Assembly: GCA_940671915.1 (NCBI GenBank)
Contig: CALNVZ010003435.1
Span: 14,627,439 to 14,691,438 of the forward strand
Reading direction: 5' to 3'
Source: Paracentrotus lividus
Taxonomy: Eukaryota > Echinodermata > Echinoidea > Camarodonta > Echinidae
Length of the DNA stretch: 64,000 nucleotides
The translations under genes and the position numbers were made by a program. Positions 57,803 through 64,000 of the stretch are shown one piece after another. Below the pieces are notes generated by a model. The model saw nothing but the letters and a program-made list of their open reading frames with translations, ran no database searches and was not told the DNA's origin. Position 1 is the stretch's first letter, and the number at the start of each line of letters is the position of its first letter.

Positions 57803-58259
57803 AGAGTGTTGGAAAAGAAATAGGCCTCAGAGGAGGGTGGAGAGAGTGAGAGATACAACAGTCGCCTAGGAAATAATAGTTCTTGATATACTGCAGTAAT
57901 TTTCTTTTAATTTGTCACCTTTGAGGTCCACTTTTCTATTTATTCTAATGTATGAATATCATGCCTTTCTCTATATTGTCATATTTTGTACATATAACTC
58001 ATCTTTTATTTACGTTCAGAACATCCCAACAAGCGGAATGCTGGCCATCATGATGGCTCTACGACTATGCGACGAGGTTGCGGTAGCCGGATTCGGCTAC
58101 GACCCCAACAAACCCGGAGCGCCCCTCCACTATTACGACTCCCTCCCGATGAGAGAGATATGGAAATCCTGGACCCACGATATTCATCATGAAAGGGGTG
58201 TAATAAGGTTACTCAAGCAGCAAGGGGTCATTGTAGATTTAAGCGGTGGTATCCGGTAA
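33392..58259 (+). CDS. ST3GAL3-like: ST3GAL3/4/5/6-type alpha-2,3-sialyltransferase (whole gene, nine coding exons)
   Basis: Seen: nine exons with AG/GT borders and consistent phases give about 400 residues, close to vertebrate ST3GAL3 (about 375) and ST3GAL5 (about 418). In order: short basic cytosolic tail, one hydrophobic anchor (residues about 20-38), stem, sialylmotif L split between exons 6 and 7, then motif S (NIPTSGMLAIMMALRLCDEV), motif III (HYYDS) and motif VS (H-x4-E as HDIHHE), ending DLSGGIR. Known: GT29 enzymes of this kind move Neu5Ac from CMP-Neu5Ac to galactose in the Golgi lumen; motifs L and S bind the donor and are joined by a disulfide, and the VS histidine is catalytic. 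Inference: AGFGYD, HYY and WTH blocks resemble ST3GAL3 most, but invertebrate members often sit outside the vertebrate subtypes, so glycan versus glycolipid acceptor is open. Exon 1 is open upstream of its ATG, so an extra 5' exon is possible. Exons 1, 4-7 also occur as false assembly copies. Confidence 0.92.
33575..33599. other. Assembly gap, 25 N, inside exon 1
   Basis: Exactly 25 N. The gap cuts sialyltransferase exon 1, and the sequence after it repeats that from 27833. Confidence 0.99.
33600..39418. repeat. Second copy of the 5.7 kb segment, probable assembly duplicate
   Basis: Begins at the first base after a 25-N gap and follows 27833-33574 end to end, then runs on into new sequence at 39429. 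Differences are nearly all one-base gains or losses every 10-30 bases, the pattern of uncorrected long reads, except for an island (about 38041-38440) that is almost identical to 32217-32600. That mix is expected of gap-filling reads laid beside original contig sequence. A true recent tandem duplication is the less likely alternative. Confidence 0.8.
39214..39428 (+). other. Second copy of sialyltransferase exon 1 (probable assembly duplicate)
   Basis: This repeats the exon at 33371, including the acceptor and most of the anchor coding sequence, but carries many one-base insertions and losses: the start region reads CATAGTGGGG instead of AAGATGGGG. It supplies the exon end missing from the first copy (GTCTAACCTTTTAG followed by GTGAGG). 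It belongs to the long repeat 33600-39418, which begins directly after a 25-N gap, so it is more likely unmerged sequence of the same locus than a second promoter-proximal exon. Confidence 0.7.
40116..40352. repeat. 119-base tandem duplication
   Basis: AAATCACGTTTTTGAGCAAT opens both units (40116 and 40235); both include GGTTACCTGGGTTT and AAAAGATGCGCAAGA. Small indels separate them. Confidence 0.88.
42408..42840. repeat. Dispersed repeat with TAACTGACGTTAC motifs
   Basis: GGGCAATTCCACGGTAACTG at 42411 resembles GGGCAAATCCACGGTTAGTC at 24498; TAACTGACGTTAC recurs at 42816. Interior noncoding. Family unknown. Confidence 0.45.
43970..44720. repeat. GATA/ATAT-rich low-complexity stretch
   Basis: Many AGATATAGATAT and GATAGATA runs, broken by a more complex part at 44210-44540. 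The ORF there (44313-44543) has no family resemblance. Confidence 0.7.
46000..46099 (+). CDS. ST3GAL3-like: Sialyltransferase exon 2: stem region
   Basis: The exon lies between an acceptor (CAACAATATTAG) and a donor (GTAAGA). With the single G carried from exon 1 it reads DSEEDSRSLRRPMRHKFK, then on to VPIN plus two bases. It is acidic then basic and has no family motif, as expected for the lumenal stem that separates anchor and catalytic domain. Phase in (1) and out (2) both fit the neighbours. Confidence 0.78.
46284..46372. repeat. 46-base direct repeat, two units
   Basis: AGCTAGTGAACACTTTTTGC then GAGAGTGATCACAAATTTCCT, at 46284 and 46330, with three small differences. Confidence 0.85.
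46424..46495 (+). mobile_element. tRNA-like sequence, probable SINE head or tRNA relic
   Basis: GTTAGCTCAGTCG (46429-46441) resembles the tRNA A box, and GGTTTCAAATCC (46464-46475) the B box, at normal spacing. The cloverleaf is not complete: the acceptor stem does not pair. The GC-rich segment before it (46130-46260) may be part of the same SINE-like insertion in intron 2. Confidence 0.5.
46880..46957 (+). CDS. ST3GAL3-like: Sialyltransferase exon 3: stem with conserved Cys
   Basis: The exon lies between TTTATAACAG and GTTAGT. It reads EYYQSSNVTCRKGYARTRLQ and on to NLYGE. The C-x-x-G-Y pattern matches the CKPGYA segment of vertebrate ST3GAL3 just before the catalytic core, which supports both the frame and the subfamily call. 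NVT is a possible N-glycosylation site. Confidence 0.82.
47415..47585. mobile_element. TTAA-flanked MITE (piggyBac type), 171 bases
   Basis: Flanked by TTAA (47411-47414 and 47586-47589). Inner ends CCGCTTGGCTG and CAGTCAAGTGT pair at 8 of 11 bases. Contains the direct repeat GGACCATGTAATAT twice and the palindrome CATGTAATATTACATG. In intron 3. Confidence 0.6.
47876..47970 (+). CDS. ST3GAL3-like: Sialyltransferase exon 4: start of catalytic domain
   Basis: The exon lies between TTGTTGTTGGCAG and GTGACA. It reads FDPDIPLFVNSSFLDRPKAV, then ends with PFGFRDA. The P-L-F-x-x-S-F and P-F-G-x-x patterns align with the PMFLDDSF and PPFGI blocks of ST3GAL3. NSS is a possible N-glycosylation site. 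An error-rich repeat of this exon is at about 51651-51746. Confidence 0.85.
48061..48276. mobile_element. Partial relative of the MITE at 18261
   Basis: Starts TATGAAGGAAGTGCCTAAGT then CTGCGCACCTAAAATTTG, matching the reverse complement of the right half of 18261-18640, through GAACAATGTT, CACGATTTT and TGTCATTTTGT to ATAGTGCC. After that it runs into a different repeat built on GTCCCTATTT (48283-48450). Confidence 0.65.
48283..48480. repeat. GTCCCTATTT-containing repeat
   Basis: Five copies of TGTCCCTAT or CAGTCCCTATTT in 200 bases, beginning CTTGCCAACTGTCCC and ending ATGTTGGCAGG: the ends TTGCCAAC and GTTGGCAG are inverted, so this may be a MITE of about 200 bases. Confidence 0.5.
48492..48560. 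repeat. GTTT microsatellite
   Basis: About 16 GTTT units with one TTTT break, followed by T and G runs. Just before exon 5. Confidence 0.95.
48661..48724 (+). CDS. ST3GAL3-like: Sialyltransferase exon 5
   Basis: A 64-base exon between TTTGGGCAG and GTAAGT. It reads ERTVLNILKHMPKTGIPEDI and then P plus two bases (CA). These complete a Gln codon with the first A of the next exon. It bridges the PFGF block to sialylmotif L, at the same place and similar length as in ST3GAL3. A degraded repeat lies at about 52456-52521. Confidence 0.8.
49034..49592 (+). repeat. Five-unit tandem array of the sialylmotif-L exon with its 3' splice site
   Basis: Units start just after CTCTATGCAG (or GGCAG) at 49034, 49151, 49268, 49386 and 49495, with spacings of 117, 117, 118 and 109 bases. 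Units 1-4 each read DSCLRCVVHGNGGIAHRTRL (small variants) then GDVIDNFKE and a stop, with no GT donor. Only unit 5 continues into GATGTGGTGTTCAG and a GTAAGT donor. So each unit duplicates the polypyrimidine tract, the AG and about 90 bases of exon. The same five units are seen in the second copy of the region (52869-53472), so the array is unlikely to be a single misassembly. Units 1-4 keep an open, nearly identical frame across the motif, which points to recent duplication or gene conversion. Confidence 0.85.
49495..49592 (+). CDS. ST3GAL3-like: Sialyltransferase exon 6: first half of sialylmotif L (only unit with a donor)
   Basis: This is the fifth array unit and the only one that ends in a splice donor (TTCAG then GTAAGT). 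It is 98 bases long, where the flanking phases require a multiple of three (96 expected). Read as given, the frame is lost part way; the other copy (about 53365-53472) has different small changes, and positions agreeing between the two support a motif of the form C-L-R-C-V-V-Q-G-N-G-G-I. Vertebrate ST3GAL3/5 have CRRC-x-x-x-G-x-G-G here. The net +2 is most simply base-calling error in a repeat that is hard to assemble, but real decay of the locus cannot be ruled out from this window alone. Confidence 0.7.
50287..50473 (+). CDS. ST3GAL3-like: Sialyltransferase exon 7: second half of sialylmotif L
   Basis: A 187-base exon between TTTTTTCTACAG and GTAAGA. It begins RLNSAPVINHESDVGRKTTI, then RMAYPESAFRRPEQYD, and ends with TIIRGRKM. 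RLNSAPV, DVG-x-KTT-x-R and YPE are the family's most conserved blocks, and RPEQY is shared with ST3GAL3. A complete but error-laden repeat is at 54190-54381. Confidence 0.95.
50568..50652. mobile_element. TTAA-flanked MITE (piggyBac type), 85 bases
   Basis: Flanked by TTAA (50564-50567 and 50653-50656). Inner ends CCCGTTGGGGAC and GTCTCCAACAGG pair at 10 of 12. Contains the perfect palindrome GCCCGAATATATTCGGGC. In intron 7, less than 100 bases past exon 7. Confidence 0.75.
50989..51532. repeat. Start of a CCCCGCCGA-ended repeat carrying 120-150 base tandem units (cut by gap)
   Basis: Opens GTCCCCGCCGAACGAG, then GTCCGTCC-type short repeats, then units of TGCTACTCCTTCGCCATTTT, ATGATAGCACTAGGTGA and TTTTGACCTTTGACC. 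Three units before the gap; the full element is seen in the second copy (54937-56113). Confidence 0.85.
51533..51557. other. Assembly gap, 25 N, in intron 7
   Basis: Exactly 25 N, within the tandem part of the CCCCGCCGA element. The sequence after it repeats that from 47777. Confidence 0.99.
51558..55490. repeat. Second copy of the exon 4-7 region (probable assembly duplicate)
   Basis: Starts right after a 25-N gap and repeats 47777-51532: exon 4 (about 51651-51746), the partial TA-type MITE, the GTTT run, exon 5 (about 52456-52521), the five-unit motif-L array (52869-53472), exon 7 (54190-54381), the TTAA MITE and the start of the CCCCGCCGA element. One-base insertions are scattered throughout, breaking every exon frame and changing the donor of the last array unit. 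It should not be read as extra exons of the gene. Confidence 0.82.
54937..56113. mobile_element. CCCCGCCGA-ended element with internal tandem repeats (1.2 kb)
   Basis: Starts at CCCGCCGAACGAGG and ends ATCGGCGGGGAC, the inverted form of its start. Between them: a CCGT-rich head and about seven tandem units of TGCTACTCCTTCGCCATTTT ... GATAGCACTAGGTGA ... TTTTGACCTTTGAC, increasingly diverged to the right. Non-autonomous elements with an internal minisatellite of this kind are widespread in marine invertebrates; which transposon class drives this one is not clear from the sequence. Confidence 0.65.
56155..57225. repeat. 308-315 base tandem array, 3.5 units
   Basis: Units start TGAAACTCATTAAATATGC at 56155, 56463, 56772 and 57087. 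Each has two half-units with CTTCTTCTCCTTCATTTTT and GTTTTATATGATAGC... ending ACACAGAATTTTGAAA. It shares the GATAGCA-AGGTG and ACAGAATTTTGA words with the element before it, so both probably descend from one ancestral minisatellite. Confidence 0.85.
57549..57689 (+). CDS. ST3GAL3-like: Sialyltransferase exon 8
   Basis: Exactly 47 codons between TGAATGCTACAG and GTGACT, phase 0 at both ends. It reads NSGSGFWKKIPLSVPIPTKD, then FRIFNPEILQDTAKMMGY. The GFWK and RI-x-NP segments match the linker between motifs L and S in ST3GAL3 (DGFWKS, IRILNP). The intron before it is over 7 kb as assembled, but about 3.9 kb of that is the probable assembly repeat. Confidence 0.93.
57721..57806. repeat. GA microsatellite in intron 8
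   Basis: Mostly AGAG repeats with GGAG breaks, 32 bases after the exon 8 donor. The frame reading through from exon 8 into it (Glu/Arg-rich) is not coding. Confidence 0.92.
58020..58259 (+). CDS. ST3GAL3-like: Sialyltransferase exon 9: sialylmotifs S, III and VS, stop codon
   Basis: The exon follows the acceptor TTTACGTTCAG and ends at TAA (58257-58259). Motif S is NIPTSGMLAIMMALRLCDEV followed by AVAGFGYD; motif III is HYYDS; motif VS is the H-x4-E of THDIHHE; the protein ends VIVDLSGGIR. All key residues are present: the motif S cysteine, the HYY triad and the VS His and Glu. The C-terminus is in the usual family position. An AATAAA lies 54 bases past the stop (58313), with others at 60713, 61213 and 61257. 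Confidence 0.96.
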   Translation, partial: NIPTSGMLAIMMALRLCDEVAVAGFGYDPNKPGAPLHYYDSLPMREIWKSWTHDIHHERGVIRLLKQQGVIVDLSGGIR

Positions 58260-61200
58260 CATTCGGCCAGACTGGATAGCATAGCATTTGTCTGTATCCA
58301 TGTTGGACTAGGAATAAATCAAGATGGGAAAGTTTTTTGTGTGACCACACCAATTGTTTGATACTTTCTGAGGTGGGAGCCAAATAGGTTTTAACTCCTT
58401 CTAGAAATATTTGAATTAACATCCTTCTGGCTCTGATCGAATTCCATGCTCCAAATATATTGTCAATAACTCCCAGTATTCGATCAGACTACACAGTCTG
58501 GAACACATGAGCCGTTAAGTCCACAATTGGACCAGCTTTTGAGCCAAAATATCTTTACAATGTAATTGTAGAGTCGTGAGCAGGAGCTTTTATTTATTTC
58601 TATTTTTGTTCCTTTTTATATTTTAGAATTCATGCTTCCAAAGTGATGTAATGCCATAGTTTTCACTCTCTTATCTGTCTCATTTTCTTTGAGGGATATT
58701 TAATCACTGCCAATTTCTTCTTTACAATCTTCCATAAATTGTTTGCGTAGTCATTGTATTTTTTCAAAAGAAAATCTGCAGTTTTATCCACTTAATAGAA
58801 TATTTCTTATGCACTCATGTTATAATATGTTGCTAAGGATTTGTTTTGATATAGGCACATAATAGACGCAGGGAATTGCCTCATGATAACAGATTCTTCT
58901 CGTATCTGTGCTATTTTTTTTTTTTTTTTTTTAAATGTTTAGTTCTTACATCCTCCCTCCCATTTATAGTTAATAAAACTGCCATAATTCAGTAGGTGCC
59001 AATTCTTATATTGCCAAAGACAAGTCATGTAAAATCATGTAAAATGAATTTTACCTCTAATAGTTGCTTGCCCCCAATGGTTATTGAGATGTATATTCAA
59101 CTTCACTAACTTCCCCTAGTAAATACCATTGAAAGTTTGCCCTTTTTGTTTTAAGCGAAATGTACAGTGGTGGCCAAAATTATTAGAACACCCAAAGACA
59201 CACAAAGTCTATGGGATTCAGAACCCCTCTATGCATTCGCCGAAGTAAGATTAAGATCATAATATTTTTGTGCCACAAGCTTTCATAACTTTTTATATTG
59301 GATATTATGCGTTTTTTTATATCAAATTTATATAGTTATGACTGTTAGGTAATGCACAGCTTCACAAATCGTCGCGCTATGCGCATTCAGTATTTCCATA
59401 GACTGTGTATTGAACATGTTATCTGTTTCAATTTCATATAACTCAAAATTTTTTTGACATAGAGGTATAAAACCTGGTAGACTTCTTTATTGTAAGATGC
59501 CCCAAATAGTTGCTGAGTTTCAGGAATTTTGACATAGGGGAAATGGTAGAATTTTAAAGTTATGACACTTTGATACTGATAGTTGCGAGATTTTTTTTAT
59601 TTTTAAGAGGTGGCAAAAATGATGACTTTTGTAGATAATCAAACCATTTTATAGGCATTTCATGACCAACTAATTAAAAACAACTAAAATCTCTTAAATA
59701 TGCTAGGTGTTCTAATAATTTTGGCCACCACTGTACATTGCACAGATTTTTGCACAGTACATCATATAGAGAGAAATATAATGGTCTATGCACTATATGG
59801 ACTAATAGGATTTAAATCAAATTTAGAAGGATTAAATATGTAAATTGTTCATATTACCCATGATACACATGTCTGTGACTGCAACATATTGGTGCTCAGA
59901 AAACCAAACCCTATATCATGTATCCTATAGCACCTCAACAATATAAAAGGCAAATATGAAATGGGGCATGAATCAATTGAAATTGTATATGTTTCATGCA
60001 GTTTAGGAATTCTTCAAATAGTTCAGCGGCACAAAAATGTGGGTAAATGAAATCAGGATATAAACTTAACCATGCTATGAAATATTCCTAACAACTCCAT
60101 GAAATATTTTATTTCAAATGAATGCAATTGATATAGAATCAGTGTTAAAGTTTTTTAATGGGCAATTTGTTGAATAATATTTTTAAAAGCCAAAGATTTG
60201 TTTGTATTTATTTTCCAACAAGATTGCAATGGTGCAATCATTGAATATATATTGTTGTATCTTTTCATGAGACTTCTTTCTGTATATTATGCAAATGTAA
60301 TCAAAAGAGGTGTAAAACCTGTACATGTAAATTAATTATCATTATTATTATTATGTATATAGATGTACATATTTTGTCTGTCTGAGATTCAGCCACTGCA
60401 TGCTCATATTGTATGCAAATATACGTAAAGGATCTGGTATTGAAATATAATACTCAATTTAATTTGTAACTTATGATGAATCATTTGCTGTTTATGTTGA
60501 TTTGCTATGCCTTGATTTTCTTGATTATTCTTTTTCTTCTTTAACTTTTAGTCTACATTTCCTATATATATCCTTGGTTTTAGATGAGCCATACTTATGT
60601 CTCCACATTATAGGCCTACATATTTTTACTCAAAGAAATATTCATCATGTACATTTATATTATGTAACAACATCATTTTTGTTTTCATTAGCCAAAATGT
60701 CAGCCATCTCTCAATAAATCGATGTCGATGGACTTATGTTATTTGCCTACAATCAAAATAACAAAATGAACAGAGAGTATGGAAATAAAGCACATGCAAT
60801 TGTTCACAAACTGTTCAAGCCAATTGTGTTTAGGAATTCATCATTCTGAAATTCTAATCAACTATTTAATTGATGTTGTGATTCACTTGCTGGTAACATA
60901 TAGTTTGTCCACACTAAGTCAATAACTTTGGATTACCTGTACACTTTTCTTTAAACACCTGGTACGTTACATGTTATGTGCTTCCATCCCCTCAGCTGCT
61001 GATACAAGTGACACAAAAGATGAAATATAAATTAAGAATATTATTAACATCTGTAACGTTAATTATATTCATCTTTTAGAGACATGTTTTGTGTTTACTG
61101 CTTTTTTTTGCCCATCATAATGGACATGTATCGTGTATTTATTACGCTGTTAATTTCATAGTGCAATAGAATTGCAATTATTTCTTCATTATTTGTAAAT

Positions 61201-61350
61201 CATTTGCCAAACAATAAATACAACTCAGCCATTTTTTTATTTTTTATTTTTTTTGTAATAAACTTTTAAAAAGAAATTTCTTGGATATTGTTTTGTATTT
61301 TATACTTATGTGTATTTAGTTGGTTTATTACATATTTGTTACAGCAGTTG
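58260..61350 (+). other. 3' flank and possible 3' untranslated region of the sialyltransferase
   Basis: AT-rich, no further coding exons. AATAAA signals at 58313, 60713, 61213 and 61257; which is used cannot be told. Contains the Tc1-like MITE 59165-59733. Confidence 0.5.
59165..59733. mobile_element. Tc1/mariner-type MITE with perfect 28-base ends
   Basis: Begins CAGTGGTGGCCAAAATTATT and AGAACACC, and ends with the exact complement; flanked by TA (59163-59164 and 59734-59735). CAGTGGTGGCCAAAA is the usual start of Tc1-family elements. 569 bases, no transposase frame. The lack of any end mismatch suggests young insertion. Confidence 0.93.
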
Positions 61351-61712
61351 GGCCAATTCTGTGATTGTCTAATACCCCCATCGGCTAAACTTATTTGGTC
61401 TAATACATACTTTATCTAATTCTTATTGTTTTAAAATTCTCACTTGGTCTAATTTCCAGTTCGTCTTATATCCAAATTGTGTAATTGCATTTTCGTCTAG
61501 ACTCATTCATTCACAAATGAATATTTGGTCTATTACCAGTTTGTTACTGGAATTGACCAAGTGATGTGACGAAATGGGCATTAGACAAAATTGTAAATAG
61601 GCAAAGTTGCAACTAGACGAACTGGTTGCAGACAAAATAGAAGTAGACCATGTGGGATAAAACTAACGGGCATAAGTCAAAGTGGGTTCAGACCAAGTGG
61701 CCATTGACTGTT
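61348..61712. repeat. Inverted array of TAGAC(A/G)AA-type short repeats
   Basis: The left half has the motif as GTCTAAT, TTGGTCTAA, TCGTCTA; the right half has it as TTAGACAAA, TAGACGAACTGG, TAGACCATGTGG, AGACCAAGTGG. The switch is near 61540. So degenerate 18-20 base units run in opposite directions on the two sides. Confidence 0.75.
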
Positions 61713-62013
61713 TAGTTGACATTACGTTAAAAGGACTGGTTGAAGAAAGATGTGACGCTTAGCACCAAAATCTTTTTATCTAATTGCACTGTTTCTTCTA
61801 AGTTGAAATATAACTTTACCTCTGCTTAAGATCTTTACCATACCATTTATTCTTGGTAGATAAGCTATATGACTTTTTAAAGATTTTATTTATCAATTTC
61901 TTCTAAACATCTTGGTGAAAGTCTAACAAAGTTGTGTGTTTTTTAAAAACATTTACAAGCTATAGTATGTAGGATTAGTGCTTAAACATAATTTGTGGAA
62001 GTGGAATTTCAAC

Positions 62014-62999
62014 NNNNNNNNNNNNNNNNNNNNNNNNNNNNNNNNNNNNNNNNNNNNNNNNNNNNNNNNNNNNNNNNNNNNNNNNNNNNNNNNNNNNNNN
62101 NNNNNNNNNNNNNNNNNNNNNNNNNNNNNNNNNNNNNNNNNNNNNNNNNNNNNNNNNNNNNNNNNNNNNNNNNNNNNNNNNNNNNNNNNNNNNNNNNNNN
62201 NNNNNNNNNNNNNNNNNNNNNNNNNNNNNNNNNNNNNNNNNNNNNNNNNNNNNNNNNNNNNNNNNNNNNNNNNNNNNNNNNNNNNNNNNNNNNNNNNNNN
62301 NNNNNNNNNNNNNNNNNNNNNNNNNNNNNNNNNNNNNNNNNNNNNNNNNNNNNNNNNNNNNNNNNNNNNNNNNNNNNNNNNNNNNNNNNNNNNNNNNNNN
62401 NNNNNNNNNNNNNNNNNNNNNNNNNNNNNNNNNNNNNNNNNNNNNNNNNNNNNNNNNNNNNNNNNNNNNNNNNNNNNNNNNNNNNNNNNNNNNNNNNNNN
62501 NNNNNNNNNNNNNNNNNNNNNNNNNNNNNNNNNNNNNNNNNNNNNNNNNNNNNNNNNNNNNNNNNNNNNNNNNNNNNNNNNNNNNNNNNNNNNNNNNNNN
62601 NNNNNNNNNNNNNNNNNNNNNNNNNNNNNNNNNNNNNNNNNNNNNNNNNNNNNNNNNNNNNNNNNNNNNNNNNNNNNNNNNNNNNNNNNNNNNNNNNNNN
62701 NNNNNNNNNNNNNNNNNNNNNNNNNNNNNNNNNNNNNNNNNNNNNNNNNNNNNNNNNNNNNNNNNNNNNNNNNNNNNNNNNNNNNNNNNNNNNNNNNNNN
62801 NNNNNNNNNNNNNNNNNNNNNNNNNNNNNNNNNNNNNNNNNNNNNNNNNNNNNNNNNNNNNNNNNNNNNNNNNNNNNNNNNNNNNNNNNNNNNNNNNNNN
62901 NNNNNNNNNNNNNNNNNNNNNNNNNNNNNNNNNNNNNNNNNNNNNNNNNNNNNNNNNNNNNNNNNNNNNNNNNNNNNNNNNNNNNNNNNNNNNNNNNNN
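62014..62999. other. Assembly gap, 986 N
   Basis: A single run of N in the 3' flank; its length is not one of the round default values, so it may be an estimated gap size. Open frames called across it are empty. Confidence 0.99.
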
Positions 63000-63258
63000 A
63001 TTTTGTTCATACTCTTGGCAAATAGTTACTAAGCTGGAGGAGGGTTGGGTGATGGGGGAACGACAACTACATAAAGAAGAAATATGTGGCGTGCCTTTGA
63101 TAAGGAGGATGCTTGCCAAAATCGTAGGTCGCGATTATCTGGCAAAGTATAGGCCTAATAAATGTGTGAAAATTAATTTACTCTGGTAAATTTCGTTTAA
63201 TTCACCACAAGAAAATTACTCTTATTCCATATCGTTGAAATCAAGTTGAATTAACTAA

Positions 63259-63517
63259 GGGTGGTATCTCACTTCGCGAAAACTACTCTGAAACTACTTT
63301 GAGACGGATCTGGGACTACTTTGAAACGGTTTTTAAAATACTTGGGGACGGTTTTGAAACTTGTCGCGTAGACCGTCTCCGCGACGTTTCATGAGTCACG
63401 GAAACTACTTTGAGACGGTTCTTTGAAACTGCAATGAAACAGTTTTTGAAAATTGGAATAAAGTATCGGGACGCCTCTAATATTTTTTTTTTTTTAATCC
63501 GAAGTGAGATACCACCC
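63259..63517. mobile_element. 259-base MITE with perfect 18-base ends
   Basis: GGGTGGTATCTCACTTCG at 63259-63276 and its exact complement at 63500-63517. The interior repeats GAAACTACTTTGAGACGG-like units several times. No clear target duplication. Confidence 0.85.
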
Positions 63518-63526
63518 ATACGTCTT

Positions 63527-63690
63527 TGGGCCTCACTTCGCGGAAACTACTTTGAAACCAATTTGAGACGGATTTGTCAGCATGGCTTTGCCATAGCTCA
63601 GTCTCCTAATTTTCCTAAGTTTACTAAGTTTCCTAAGTTTCGGAGACGTCTCTAATACTTTTTATCCGTTGCGAAAACGATTCCGTGAGC
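63527..63690. mobile_element. Partial second copy of the same MITE
   Basis: From GGGCCTCACTTCGCGGAAAC to GGAGACGTCTCTAATACTTTT, similar to 63265-63490 but without the right end. Confidence 0.6.
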
Positions 63691-64000
63691 CTTGGTATGC
63701 TCTGGTCATTATTTCTTTGTCAAAAGTATAAACGAAACGTAAATAGTTTGGGATAAATATAAATCAGTTTAACTATTTCGTTCACTTCTAATCCCCACCT
63801 CTTGGATTATTTATTTATTTATTTTTTAATGTCGTGGTCTTTAATTTGTCTCCCCTTTGTTTCAGAAATGATCGGGTTGGTTATCTCCTGCCCTCAAAAT
63901 AGAAAATGAAATGGACAAATTTTCCAAATCTATATAATGTTATTTTAGAGAAGTTGTCGGCCCCATCTTACAAATGTTTTACTTCTCATTTTGTCATAAC
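63691..64000. other. No feature seen
   Basis: AT-rich sequence to the window end; a TTTATTTATTTATT run at 63808. Confidence 0.5.

Noticed and set aside
57540-57869. Extension of exon 8 into an Arg/Glu-rich tail
   Set aside because: The frame passes the GTGACT donor and runs into a GA microsatellite; the family requires motif S next, which is in the exon at 58020.
61953-63189. Four long open frames
   Set aside because: They consist almost wholly of the 986-base N run.

Overview
The window looks like a piece of an invertebrate deuterostome genome, most likely an echinoderm such as a sea urchin. It is AT-rich, crowded with short non-autonomous DNA transposons, fragments of non-LTR retrotransposons and the motif TACATGTACA. 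Its one confident protein gene has introns and belongs to the animal sialyltransferases (CAZy GT29). Taxon is inferred; nothing in the window fixes the species.

The gene lies on the + strand from 33392 to 58259. It is an ST3GAL3/4/5/6-type beta-galactoside alpha-2,3-sialyltransferase, a type II Golgi membrane enzyme. I could place nine coding exons with GT/AG borders and matching phases: 33392 (membrane anchor), 46000, 46880, 47876, 48661, 49495 (first half of sialylmotif L), 50287 (second half of motif L), 57549 and 58020 (sialylmotifs S, III and VS). The most unusual thing in the window sits here: the 3' splice site plus most of the motif-L exon is repeated five times in tandem (about 117 bp per unit, 49034-49592), and only the last unit has a 5' splice site.

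Region by region: 1-13.4 kb is repeat-rich and holds two copies of a 4.6-5.5 kb segment, each with a hAT-like element and many copies of a CpG-rich motif (GCTCGCGCTTCGCGCTCGC). 13.4-16.4 kb has two tandem 1.2 kb units. 16.4-17.9 kb is a 5'-truncated LINE on the - strand. 18-20.4 kb has a GCCGCGAAGA-type satellite with a TA-flanked MITE in it, then a foldback element. 21.7-24.5 kb has two more LINE tails. 23.4-26.7 kb is framed by 200 bp inverted arms. 27.8-58.3 kb is the sialyltransferase gene with its upstream and intronic repeats. 58.3-64 kb is the 3' flank with a perfect-ended Tc1-like MITE, an inverted AGAC-rich repeat, a 986-base gap and another MITE.

A caution for any user: three gaps are exactly 25 N long (6399, 33575, 51533). 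After two of them the sequence repeats what came just before (27833-33574 again at 33600-39418; 47777-51532 again at 51558-55490), with many single-base insertions and deletions. These look like unmerged, error-prone gap filling rather than biology, and they put false second copies of five gene segments (four exons and the exon array) into the window. No rRNA, CRISPR array or complete tRNA was seen, and most short ORFs are chance. I found no convincing evidence of an undescribed multi-gene system.
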